Below are positions 44,406 through 55,500 of a DNA stretch of 64,000 nucleotides, in pieces (position 1 is the first letter of the stretch; every line of letters starts with the position of its first letter). Location of the stretch: contig SWBL01000085.1 in NCBI GenBank assembly GCA_024195585.1, positions 1 to 64,000 on the forward strand, in the 5' to 3' direction. The translations under genes and the position numbers were made by a program. The notes under the pieces are model-generated. The model did not search any database, was not told the DNA's origin, and saw only the letters and a program-made list of their open reading frames with translations. Source of the stretch: Aureobasidium sp. EXF-3400 (taxonomy: Eukaryota; Ascomycota; Dothideomycetes; Dothideales; Saccotheciaceae).

Positions 44406-44620
44406 TGAGTTGTTGTGCATTTCCATAATTTTGTTGTTACGATAGTACATTTATATGGAAGAAGAGTCTGCTTGGTGTTTCTCCTAAGAAAGTGCGAGAC
44501 AATGTGAACCGAGACAATGTAACCTATAAAAAGGCACGATGCCTTTAGAGATGTGGGTGTGTCTAGTGAGCTGAAAATAGTTGTTGATACCTTTGTACAC
44601 TTCCATAGCTCACACTTTGC
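44406..44620. repeat. hairpin MITE-like repeat copy
   Basis: TTGTGCATTTCCATAATTTT at about 44413 and CCTATAAAAAGGCACGATGC at about 44523 are the two arm types of the dispersed family, in opposite sense. A further TTGTACACTTCCATAGCTCA follows near 44594. Confidence 0.55.
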
Positions 44621-44923
44621 CCTGTACTCTGTTAGGAGAGGTAGTCGAAAGCGAGGGCTGGGGAATCATCGGAAGTCGAACCAGATATACCACCTCCTCA
44701 ACATCAACCACTACTGATGAGATTGGTTTATCGATGAATAGTATGCAGCTAAATGTAGTAAGGGATACAAAAGAAAAGGATCAGGTTTACTTGTCTAAAG
44801 TAAGGGTACATAATGCCGTTGAAACCATTCCAACGGAAAGAAACTGATATAGAAACGCCACATATTTACACCACAAAACACTCCTCGCTCTCTGCATCGT
44901 AAATACTCTCTTTTAGAAGGTTA
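44621..44923. other. 3' flank of complex I gene
   Basis: No supported gene; the right half is probably the 3' untranslated region of the minus-strand complex I gene. Confidence 0.35.
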
Positions 44924-46452
44924 CTAGCGGTCAACTTCACCGAAAACTAGATCCTGGAAGGCGCCGGGGCGCCGTGGTTAGCATGGTGTTTGATAATGTA
45001 GATATGTGACTCGACTTACCATAGTACCGATGATGGCGACAGCATCAGCCAACAAGTGACCTCTCGAAATCTGGTCGAAGCATCCCAAGTGAGCGAATCC
45101 GGGAGCACGGATCTTGCATCTGTAAGGTCTCTCGGAACCGTCCGAGACGACGAAGACACCCATCTCACCCTTGGGGGCCTCGATGGCGGAGTAGGTCTCA
45201 CCAGGGGGAACAGTGTAACCCTTGCTGTAGAGCAAGAAGTGGTGAATAAGAGCCTCCATGTTCTCCTTCATGGCAGCACGAGGAGGAGGGGCGATCTTGT
45301 AGTCCTCGACCTTGATGGGTCCAGGGGTGATCTTGTTCAGGCACTGGAAGATGATGCGCAGCGACTGGCGGAACTCCTCCATACGGCAGAGGTAACGGTC
45401 GTAGCAGTCACCGTTGACACCAACGGGCACGTCGAACTCAACCTGGTCGTAGGCATCGTAAGGCTGGGACTTACGGACATCCCATGGCACACCAGAGCCA
45501 CGGAGCATGACACCAGTGAAAGAGTAGTTGAGAGCATCAGCAGCGGAAACAACACCGACACCCTGGGTACGACCCTTCCAGATACGGTTGTCGGTCAAAA
45601 GCTCCTCAGTCTCGTCAATGCGGTCACCGAACTGGGTGGCCCATTGGTAAATATCATCGAGAATACCAACGGGAAGATCCTGAGAGACACCACCGGGACG
45701 GACGTAAGCAGCGTGGAGACGGGCACCAGATACACGCTCGTAGAACTCCTGTGGCAAGTTGTGAGTAAATGTACCGTGTCAGACTAAAGATTAGGACGTA
45801 CCATAAGCTTCTCACGCTCCTCGAAGCCCCACAAGAAGGGAGTGAGAGCACCAACATCCATGGCGTGGGAAAGAATAGACATAAGGTGGTTCAAGATGCG
45901 GGTGATTTCACCGAACATGGTACGGATCCACTTGGCACGCTCGGGAACCTCGATGTTGAGCAGCTTCTCAACAGCCAGAGAGAAACATTGCTCGTTGGTC
46001 ATCATGGAAACGTAGTCCAGACGATCAAAGTAGGGCAGGGCCTGGAGGTATGTCTTGTACTCGATCAACTTCTCGGTACCACGGTGCAACAGACCGACGT
46101 GAGGGTCTGCGCGGACAATCTCTTCACCATTGAGCTCGAGAATCAAACGCAAGACACCGTGGGCAGCGGGATGCTGGGGACCGAAGTTGACAGTGTAGTG
46201 GCGGATCTTGCGTTGGTTCGGGTCCTCGTCGGCATCATTGGCCAGGTTGAGGTTCGAGTTGTCGGCATTTTGCGAGCCAGGAACGAAGTTGGGGTCGACG
46301 GGGATGAGGCGAGTAGCATTGGGGTTGTCGACGGGGGCGGCGAAGTGACGGGGGAGAGAGGTCGACAGCGAGCGGAAGGTGGTCGAGGGGCGAGGCAGGG
46401 CCGGGCGCTGATACAGTCGCCTGGATGCGATACGAGCAAATGAAGCGGACAT
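44924..46452 (-). CDS. NADH:ubiquinone oxidoreductase 49-kDa subunit (NDUFS2)
   Basis: Three minus-strand exons, 46452..45802, 45748..45020 and 44953..44924, give about 469 residues. This matrix-arm subunit of mitochondrial complex I helps form the quinone site. The N-terminus ([20 protein letters not shown]...) is Arg/Ser-rich and acidic-free, a mitochondrial presequence. Conserved blocks include [47 protein letters not shown] and the C-terminal [12 protein letters not shown]. The final exon is 30 nt and encodes DLVFGEVDR, the invariant end. The alternative frame start at MPQEF was rejected because a GTACGT donor and CCACAG acceptor join KLM to EFYERV. It is head to head with RPC40. Confidence 0.96.
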
Positions 46453-46727
46453 TGTGGCTCGTAGAGAGAGGCGGACGGGGAGTGGAGAGAATTGAGGGCG
46501 GACGCGAAGGGTTCAGGCGTGTGCTCGTCGACTCTTAGAGCTGCGGGCAATCAACGACGCATCGACAGACTTTCCTTTGGTCATCACTGCTCCGCTCCAC
46601 CCCGCCGGTGCCAGCCACTCCGCTCCGCTGCTTTCTTCCTTGGCAGACTTTCGCCGGGCCGAGCTTCCAGAATTTCTTTGAGCTTGACTGACGCTGCTGT
46701 TGGAGAAAAAGTTCGAGTCACCCAGAC
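46453..46727. promoter_or_regulatory. 275-bp bidirectional promoter, complex I 49-kDa / RPC40
   Basis: Only 275 bp separate the two start codons on opposite strands, so promoter elements are probably shared. The stretch is GC-rich (CGCTCCACCCCGCCGG, CCACTCCGCTCCGCTG) and has no obvious TATA box. Confidence 0.5.
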
Positions 46728-47981
46728 ATGTCGGCCAGAACATACAAGCAGCCCTCGCAAGAGGAAGTCGAGAAACGAAGAGTACGCGATTCACACAACA
46801 TGATCTTACCAGCGACTAACTTCTCTATAGCTCGTTGGCATCAACCCCGAGACCGTCTCGAATGTCGTCTCTACCGATTTTCCTGGCCACTACCCCGGCG
46901 AGGACCACTCGTGGAACCTCGACACTTTCAAACAGGTACGCCTTGCCTATCCCGAGTCCGATCGCATCCCTCCCTGACCATCCTCAAGAAACTCCATGTA
47001 AACTTCCACAAGAATGACCAGTACGACTCGGTCTTCTCGCTCGTCGGCATCGACGCCTCTGTCGCAAACGCATACCGCCGTATCATGCTGTCCGAGATCC
47101 CTACTCTGGCCATAGAAGACGTCTTCGTCTACGACAACACTTCCATCATCCAGGACGAGGTTCTCTGTCACCGTATCGGTCTCATTCCCTTCACTGGCTC
47201 CCGTGAAGGTCTCCGCTGGATGCAATGGTTCAAGAAGGGCCCTCCTAAGGACGATCCCGCTCAACAGCACATCTTCCAGCAGTCCGGCGAAGTCATCGAC
47301 CCCAACGCTTCCGTTCCTCGCGACAACAACACCATCGTCCTCGAGCTCAACGTCACTTGCGAATGGCGTCAAGAAGGCAAGGAACTCGCAAGAAATGGAG
47401 AGCGCGACCCCAACAAGCTGTACATCAACAGCTCCGTCTACGCACATCAATTCCAATTCCACCCTCAAGGCCAGCAATCCGAGTACTTCACCGGCGACGA
47501 TGTCATTCGCCCCGTCAACCCCGACATCCTGATCGCAAAACTGAGACCCGGACAAACTATCCACCTGCAATGCCACTGCATCAAAGGCATTGGAGCCGAC
47601 CACGCCAAGTTCTCTCCTGTCGCCACTGCTTCGTACCGTCTCCTACCATCAATCAACATCAAGGAGCCCATTCTCGGTGCAGACGCAAAGAAGTTCGCTC
47701 GCTGCTTCCCCCGCGGTGTCATCGCATTGGAAGACGACGCCGCAACAGGTGAAAAGAAGGCTGTTGTTGCAAACCCAATGAAGGATACCGTTTCACGAGA
47801 GTGCCTCCGCCACGACGAGTTCAAAGACAAGGTCCAACTCGGCCGTATCCGCGACCACTTCATCTTCAGTGTCGAAAGCACTGGTCAGATCGACAGTGAC
47901 GAGGTTTTCCTGGAATCTGTCCGCGCACTCAAGATCAAGTGTGAGCGCTTCAAGAGAAACCTGAACGACTTGATGAGGTAG
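46728..47981 (+). CDS. RPC40: RNA polymerase I and III subunit AC40 (RPAC1)
   Basis: Exons 46728..46781, 46831..46935 and 46989..47981 give about 383 residues. AC40 is the alpha-like subunit that pairs with AC19 in the assembly platform of RNA polymerases I and III. The alpha signature VGIDASVANAYRRIMLSEIP with DEVLCHRIGLIPF is clear. The C-terminal dimer segment SVESTGQIDSDEVFLESVRAL is also present. It is somewhat longer than the yeast protein (335), with an expanded acidic/Asn loop. The second acceptor is placed at CTCAAG (46987-46988) so that KLHVNFHKND follows; a nearby alternative AG is possible. It shares its promoter with the complex I gene. Confidence 0.92.
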   Translation: MSARTYKQPSQEEVEKRRVRDSHNMILPATNFSIARWHQPRDRLECRLYRFSWPLPRRGPLVEPRHFQTGTPCLSRVRSHPSLTILKKLHVNFHKNDQYDSVFSLVGIDASVANAYRRIMLSEIPTLAIEDVFVYDNTSIIQDEVLCHRIGLIPFTGSREGLRWMQWFKKGPPKDDPAQQHIFQQSGEVIDPNASVPRDNNTIVLELNVTCEWRQEGKELARNGERDPNKLYINSSVYAHQFQFHPQGQQSEYFTGDDVIRPVNPDILIAKLRPGQTIHLQCHCIKGIGADHAKFSPVATASYRLLPSINIKEPILGADAKKFARCFPRGVIALEDDAATGEKKAVVANPMKDTVSRECLRHDEFKDKVQLGRIRDHFIFSVESTGQIDSDEVFLESVRALKIKCERFKRNLNDLMR

Positions 47982-49220
47982 TCAGACTGCCAGCTTGAGG
48001 AATGGGCGTTCATGGATCTGTAAAAAGAATGGGTTGGGTGTTTATTTTGCCGGGGTTTCGCGCGCATAGCATTGGCGTTTGAGTGATGTATATTCACACT
48101 GTCTCAAGATATCCTTGGGTGGAAAAAAGGTTTAGAATGATTTCTGATCATCAAGTTGATTTGTTGCTCACTGCTTCTCATGGTCTGAATGTTGCAAATG
48201 TGAATTTTGTACTTCAATGGTTGCGATCTATGGAGTACTGAGAGCATTTTGTCGGGCCGAGAACATGTTTCTGTGACGACCCTGTCACCTTTTATCAGAT
48301 CTCGATATACCACAAACATCAGAGCATGATCAAGTATTAGGCCATTGGAAACTCTGGGTAAGGCATATGATTATCTGCTAAACGACCCTGTCGATCATAT
48401 GAGTCACCATTGGTGTGGTTGCCATGAGAAAGAGGGAGAGTGATATTTTGGACTGAGAATCATTGGTTGTCACCCACGATCGGTGTTGTCAAGACGGGTA
48501 GACAACCCTTGTCAAGGCAGCCTCTTTCCATGATATAATCTCATTCACGTCATTTGCTCTATAGGCTGTATAGATAACTTGTGCTATAACCAGCAATTGT
48601 GATGGCGCAACCCCTCCATATCACGGCTGCGGGTTGGAGGCTGAGAGATAGATATGCATGACATCCGACCGTTGCGCCGGCCGCAGGGTATGATAACAAT
48701 AGGACGAGAATTGCGACGATGAGAAACAGTATCAGATGTCAATATATCGGCGTGAATTCTGTCTCATAATACAACAGACAGTTCTACGTCGTCTCTAGCG
48801 ATCGCTTTTTGTCTCATCAGGCAGCTGCGGAGGAGATTGAAAGTGGTTTTTTCTTCGGATCAGGTCTTTCTTTTGTCCTCGGCCAAAGCGTCCCCAGACA
48901 ACGACGCTAGGGCTGCGCGTGCATCTTGCAGTAAACACCGCACACAAACAACTGCAACCTGATCTCATCCCCGACACCACCCAGCGACCCCTCAGCGACA
49001 CCCGACGACCGACACCAGGACACCCCGAGACAGCGCCGCGACTCTTGACATATCATTCTTACACCGCCCCTTACCGATTCACCGAATATCCTCACTGCTG
49101 CCCCGCCTCCCAACGAGCCTGGTTGCGCAAAGTCTCGACATAGCGCAATTGTTGCCTGCCTCAACACCGGACACCCGGACATGACATCTTGATCTGTTCC
49201 CAAATACAAGCGCAAACGAT
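47982..49220. other. intergenic between RPC40 and NudE genes
   Basis: AT-rich left half, then a C-rich leader (about 48940-49210, many CCGACACC-like stretches) before the NudE start. No gene or known RNA was recognised. Confidence 0.4.
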
Positions 49221-51073
49221 ATGAGCAACCCACCGTCATCACCCTTCCGCCACGGCACCACGGTTGACCAAGAACTCGCCTATTACAAGGCACAATACGA
49301 ACAACTGGAAGTCGAGTTACAGGAGTTCCAGCAATCTAGTAGAGAGCTTGAGGCCGAGCTTGAGAAAGATGTCGAAGCATCCGAGAAGAGAGAGCGAAAG
49401 TTGAAAGAGCGCGTCGAGAGTCTAGGCTTCGAGGTCGATGAATGGAAGGTGCGATCGCCGGTTTTGAGCCCTTGACGTATACCTTTGCTGACTGGCTGGT
49501 GCAGACCAAATACAAACAATCAAAGGCCGAGGCGAATGCGGCGCAGACCAAACTGCAGAAAGAAATCACAACCATGCGCGAGACCACCCGAACGCTACAG
49601 CTGAAACTTAGAGATATCGAAGTGGATAACGACGACTACGAGCGCCAGGCTCGCAACACAACATCATCGCTGGAGGAACTCGAATCGAAATACAATGTCG
49701 CAATTGAGAGAGGCGTTCTGATGGAAGAGGAGATGCGCGCTGGCGAACAGGAGCGAGAAGACTTGCGCATCCAGACACAACGGCTCCGCGACGAGTTGTC
49801 GGACCTTCGCATCGAGGCAGACATCACTCGCGAGAAACTACGCCTGTCCGAATCAGGATCCCGCCGGTACCGCGATCTCACGCCCGTACGACGCCCGTCT
49901 GCATTGCACGCCCGCTCGCCCACTTCATCGCGCACTGCTGCTTCATCGCCCACCGTCTCCACCCCTCCGCCTGTCAGATCTACCATATCCACACTTTCAG
50001 ACACCCCCACACCACCATCCCCGCCTCTTTCCGATGCGTCTGGCAATCCCATGTCCAGGATGCTTCCCCCACCGAAGAAGAATCCACTCGTACCAGAGCC
50101 AACTTCGACTCCTCGCGCCAGTCTCAACGCAAACACCTCAAGACCTGCGCGTCACTCCCGCGGTCCATCAGCCTATGCGACTACCACAACTCCTTCAACG
50201 AAACGACGCACTACCCTCCAATCACGACCTAGCGTCGGCTCAGAAGGTGTCCCAAGGTCGGGTTCGTTGTATCAGATTAAGGGCTTGATTGGCAGAATGC
50301 AAAAGATCGAAGAGAGAGTACAATCAGTACGTTCAAAGCTACCACCCCCGAACGCAAACACTCCAAGAGCAGCGAACACACCAAAGGGATCACCAAGGAT
50401 CGGCGCGCTTGCTGGCGGCTCATTCATGGCCAATAGCGTCACTGTTAGAAACAGGAACAAGCACACAAGCAACAGCACGAGCTCATCCACAAGGCAAGAG
50501 GATAGCCATCTACCGCCTCCCACACCAAGGTCGACGAGCGCAAGTACACACGTCAAGCACCTGTCGTTTGGAGGTCAACGACCACATCCATTGGAAAGAG
50601 CAAGTACATCTATCGCATCAATGTCCACAGCCACTAGAGAGTCTAGCCGCCCAAGCAGCCGGGCCAACAACGTGGGGGAGACAGGATCGTTCGCTCGACC
50701 GCCCTCACGCTCGGGCAATGCGCCATATGGTCAATCACAAAGCTCGGTCCTCCCTTCAAGGCCTCGCACTTCGATGGGAGGAACATTCGCCTCCTCACAG
50801 CGCAATCGTGTGCATCGACAGTCTAATAGCGTGTCCGAGATGAGAGAGAGCGAAGAAGTAACCACTCCCACGATCAAGAGGACAGTAGTGACAACGACCG
50901 GTGGAAGCGGAATCCCAACACCTGGATTGAAACGGCAAAGCGGAACAGGCTTCGGGAACAGCGTTTCTGGCCGCCGGTCAAGCCTTGCGCCAAGTCATCA
51001 ATCGCAACAATCGTATGATGGTGCGTCAGACAAGTCATCTCGCAAGTTGAGCGACCTGGGAGAAACATTCTAG
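49221..51073 (+). CDS. nuclear distribution protein NudE
   Basis: Exons 49221..49448 and 49505..51073 give about 598 residues. NudE links Lis1 (NudF) with dynein and is needed for nuclear migration in hyphae. Residues 15-200 form a long heptad coiled coil beginning DQELAYYKAQYEQLEVELQE and ending near REKLRLSES; the first part carries the Lis1-binding segment typical of NudE/Ndel1. The C-terminal two thirds are Ser/Pro/Arg/Thr-rich and disordered, with a short helix IKGLIGRMQKIEERVQSVRS at about 345-365. The 56-nt intron falls inside the coiled coil in phase. Length matches filamentous fungal orthologues. Confidence 0.92.
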
Positions 51074-52570
51074 TCATGATTACGACGTTAATTCTTTATG
51101 TTGCACGCACGGCGTTGGCAGGTGTCAGAGGAGGCTGGATATTTTATTTCTGTACATGTCGCGGGCATACTGTCGATACGGTGGTTGCATTCCGAATTAG
51201 AAACTTGCACGAATTTATGCACCCTTTCCACACTTCTTCATTTGGCAGTGGTGGGAAATTCTCCGAAACATGCGTTCCCGAGATATCATTTACCGTCCAT
51301 TCGTGATCGTAGAGTTAAAGCTCCGAAGTCTGCCAAGCCTGATGGTCGTGGGACAGCATCCAGACAGCCAGCAGCCACGGTACCACAAACGGCAGTGCCG
51401 ATCCAAAGACGAGTAGTTTATCAGTATCATAGACAGGAGGCTGGGCCGGGAGTAGAACATGGCAAATGGCTCGTCTTCAAAGACAAGAAGTAGACGACAG
51501 AATACTCGACTCAGACATCTTTCATGGGATGTTCGGCTCTCCACGAGGGATTCTCGGACCCCGATAAGCGTCGGTCGGGAAAGGGACTGAGATCAAGCCA
51601 AAATTCTCCGTACCTTGCGGTAAATTGGTGCTAAATTTAATGACCCGCACACTATGTAGGGCGCTACTGTGAGCTTGTAGTCGGGGCTTATGTGAACATG
51701 CTACTATCATATTTGAAGCAAAGAATGTCTGAAATCGTGTCAGGCTTGAACGAAGGATGGGGTTGGGAAACGTCTGCATACTGTGATGGCCAGAGATAAC
51801 AGAACAGGTCGTACGTGCCTTTTCCATTGGGATGCAGGCTATCTGCGTGTGTCCGTTGAGTTCTCGATAGGTCAGCTGAGGATCAACAATGTTGTCCCCA
51901 GGCATGCAGTCCGAGACCTCAACACATGCACCGTCTGCGTGTCATCAATGAATACCTCTTTTGAGAGCAAGAGGCGTGCGGGCGGCCCCGTACTCTTGAG
52001 TTACCGGGAGCAAGCATGGATGATGGAGCTCCGGACAAAGATGGTGAGCTAGCGCTTGTTGGCACAGCTCAACTGGCCGCCCCCTCGTGCCGAAGGCGTA
52101 GCATAGATAGGTGGTGAGGGTAGCACACCATGTACAAGTAAAGAAGCACTCGCTCTGTCTCATTGAACGACCTCTCGAACCCCCTCCTTTCCCTCTCTCC
52201 GTCGCCTTCTCGTCGCTGGTCGAATTACCGTGGAACCAATTTCCCAGCAGCTCCAGACTAGCCTCTTTTCAGTTCTATGAAGGACGCATAGACTCGGACA
52301 ATTGCTAATACCACGCCCCAACACTCGCTCCACGCACCAACGCCGACGAGGTATTTGAAGACCGGGACGCCGCTGATCCCAATCCACGCGACCAGTTTCT
52401 TCTTTTTTGATCCTTTTGTTTCTTGATACCCAAACGGTCCCTTGTTCGGAGTGCTTTGCTCAGAACAACTGGCCTCCGAGTCCCGAGCAGCTCAGTACCG
52501 GGCCGGCATTAGCTTCTTCTTTCTCCGCACTCTCGGCCCTCTTTTCAAAGTTCCCAGTTCAGATCCGTGA
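51074..52570. other. intergenic, NudE 3' flank and long ACC1 upstream region
   Basis: 1.5 kb without a supported gene. The right 450 bp are pyrimidine-rich and likely contain the ACC1 promoter and a long 5' leader. Confidence 0.4.
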
Positions 52571-55500
52571 ATGGGCCTTCTAACCACAAATATGGCGGAC
52601 GCAGTGGGAGGAGCGTCGACGGTAAATGGCAACATGAACGGTCAATCAAGTTCCTACGCCTCCAAGTTCAACTTGGCACCACACTTCATTGGCGGCAATG
52701 AGCTTAGCCAGGCTGCTCCTTCATCAGTTAAGGATTTTGTCGCCGCAAACGACGGACACACAGTCATCACCAATGTAAGTGACAGACTCCTGCAGGAGCC
52801 TCCAGGGGCCTCCAGAGCCCTTCAGAGGCCTCCAATGCAAGCTCCAACACATGCTGACGAGCTGTCTGTAGGTCCTGATTGCAAACAACGGTATCGCCGC
52901 CGTCAAGGAGATCAGATCCGTCCGAAGATGGGCGTACGAGACCTTTGGCGACGAGCGCGCCATTCAATTCACCGTCATGGCCACCCCTGAGGATTTGGCT
53001 GCCAACGCCGACTACATCAGAATGGCAGACAAGTACGTCGAGGTATGTAACACCCCAAGACTGGAGGATTCGGACCTACGGAGTGGCGGGCTGACATGGG
53101 TTCACAGGTGCCTGGCGGTACCAACAACAACAACTACGCCAACGTCGAGCTCATCGTTGATGTTGCTGAGCGTATGGGCGTTCACGCCGTCTGGGCTGGA
53201 TGGTGAGTCTCGCTGTAGCAATTTTCACCTCTTCGAGCCAAAGCTGACACACGACCAGGGGTCACGCCTCAGAAAATCCCAAGCTGCCCGAGTCCCTCGC
53301 CGCATCACCAAACAAGATCGTCTTCATCGGTCCTCCTGGCTCTGCCATGAGATCGCTCGGTGACAAGATTTCCTCGACCATTGTCGCACAACACGCCCGT
53401 GTACCCTGTATCCCGTGGTCAGGAGAGGGTGTCGACCAAGTCGAGGTCGATGAGAACAACATTGTCACCGTCAAGGATGATGTATACGACAAGGGTTGCG
53501 TGCACTCCGCTGAGGAGGGTCTTGTCGCAGCCAAGAAGATTGGTTTCCCCGTCATGGTCAAGGCCTCTGAGGGTGGTGGTGGTAAGGGTATCCGCAAGGT
53601 CGACAACGAGGAGGAATTCCCTGCCATGTACAAGGCCGCTGCCAGCGAAATCCCTGGTTCGCCCATCTTCATCATGAAGCTTGCCGGCAACGCCAGACAT
53701 TTGGAAGTCCAGCTGCTCGCTGATCAGTACGGCAACAACATCTCGCTGTTCGGTCGTGACTGTTCGGTTCAGCGTAGACATCAGAAGATTATCGAGGAGG
53801 CTCCCGTCACCATTGCCAGCGCAAAGACTTTCCAGCAAATGGAGAAGGCTGCTGTCTCTCTGGGTCGCCTGGTCGGTTACGTCTCTGCAGGTACCGTCGA
53901 GTACCTATACTCGCACTCTGACGACAAGTTCTACTTCCTCGAGTTGAACCCTCGTCTCCAGGTCGAACATCCTACCACCGAGATGGTTTCGGGTGTCAAC
54001 CTCCCCGCCGCCCAGCTGCAAATCGCTATGGGTCTTCCTCTTCACCGTATTCGCGATATTCGTCTTCTTTACGGTGTTGACCCCCACACCTCCACCGAGA
54101 TCGACTTCGACTTCTCCAAGGAGGGCAGCACCCTCAACCAGCGCAGACCCCAACCCAAGGGCCACACCACTGCCTGTCGTATCACCTCAGAGGACCCTGG
54201 TGAGGGTTTCAAGCCTTCCAGCGGTACCATGCACGAGTTGAACTTCAGATCCAGCGCAAACGTCTGGGGTTACTTCTCAGTCGGTGCTGCTTCATCCATT
54301 CACAGTTTCTCCGATTCGCAATTCGGTCACATCTTCGCCTACGGTGAGAACAGACAGGCTTCGCGTAAGCAGATGGTCGTCGCTCTCAAGGAATTGAGCA
54401 TTCGTGGTGACTTCAGAACCACTGTTGAGTACCTCATCAAGCTGCTCGAGACCCCCGCCTTCGAGGACAACACCATTACTACTGGATGGCTCGACGAGCT
54501 GATCTCCAAGAAGCTCACCGCCGAGCGCCCCGACCCCATCCTCGCCGTCATCTCCGGTGCCGTCACCAAGGCTCACATCGCCAGCGACATCTGCACAACC
54601 GAGTACCGTGTCAGCTTGGAGAAGGGTCAAGTCCCCTCCAAGGACGTTCTCAAGACCGTCTTCCCCATCGACTTCATCTACGATGGATCGCGTTACAAGT
54701 TCACTGTCACCCGCTCCGGCCTCGACAGCTACACACTCTTCATCAACGGCTCGAGATGCTCCGTTGGTGTGAGACCTCTTTCCGATGGTGGTCTGCTCAT
54801 CCTGCTTAACGGCCGCAGTCACAACGCCTACTGGAAGGAGGAGGTTGGTGCCACTCGTCTCAGTGTCGATGGCAAGACCTGCCTTCTCGAGCAGGAAAAC
54901 GACCCTACTCAGCTTAGAACTCCTTCGCCCGGTAAGCTCGTCAAGTTCACCATCCAGAACGGTGAGCACGTTAAGAAGGGTCAGGCCTTCGCTGAAGTCG
55001 AAGTCATGAAGATGTACATGCCTCTGATTGCCCAGGAGGACGGTATTGTCAACCTCATCAAGCAGCCCGGAGCCACCCTCGAGGCTGGAGACATTCTCGG
55101 TATACTGTCTCTTGACGACCCCTCCAGAGTCAAGTCGGCTCAGCCTTTCCTCGGCCAGCTCCCCGAGATGGGTCCTCCCCAGGTCTTGGGTAACAAGGCT
55201 CCTCAGCGCTTTGCCTTCCTCCACAACATCCTCCAGAGCATCATGCAAGGTTTCGACAACTCAGTCATCATGCAGGATACCCTTCAGGAGCTTGTTGATG
55301 TTCTCCGCAACCCTGAGCTGCCATACGGCGAGTGGAATGCTCAAGCATCTGCCCTCCACTCTCGCATGCCCGCAAAGCTTGATGCTCAGTTGGAACAAAT
55401 CGTTGAGCGTGCGCACAGCCGCGGCTCAGAGTTCCCTAGCAAGCAGCTTCAGAAGACTTTCGCTCGCTTCCTCGAGGAGAACGTTGCTCCCAGCGATGTT

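Noticed and set aside
45056..45787. 243-codon plus-strand frame
   Set aside because: It is the antisense shadow of the complex I 49-kDa gene.
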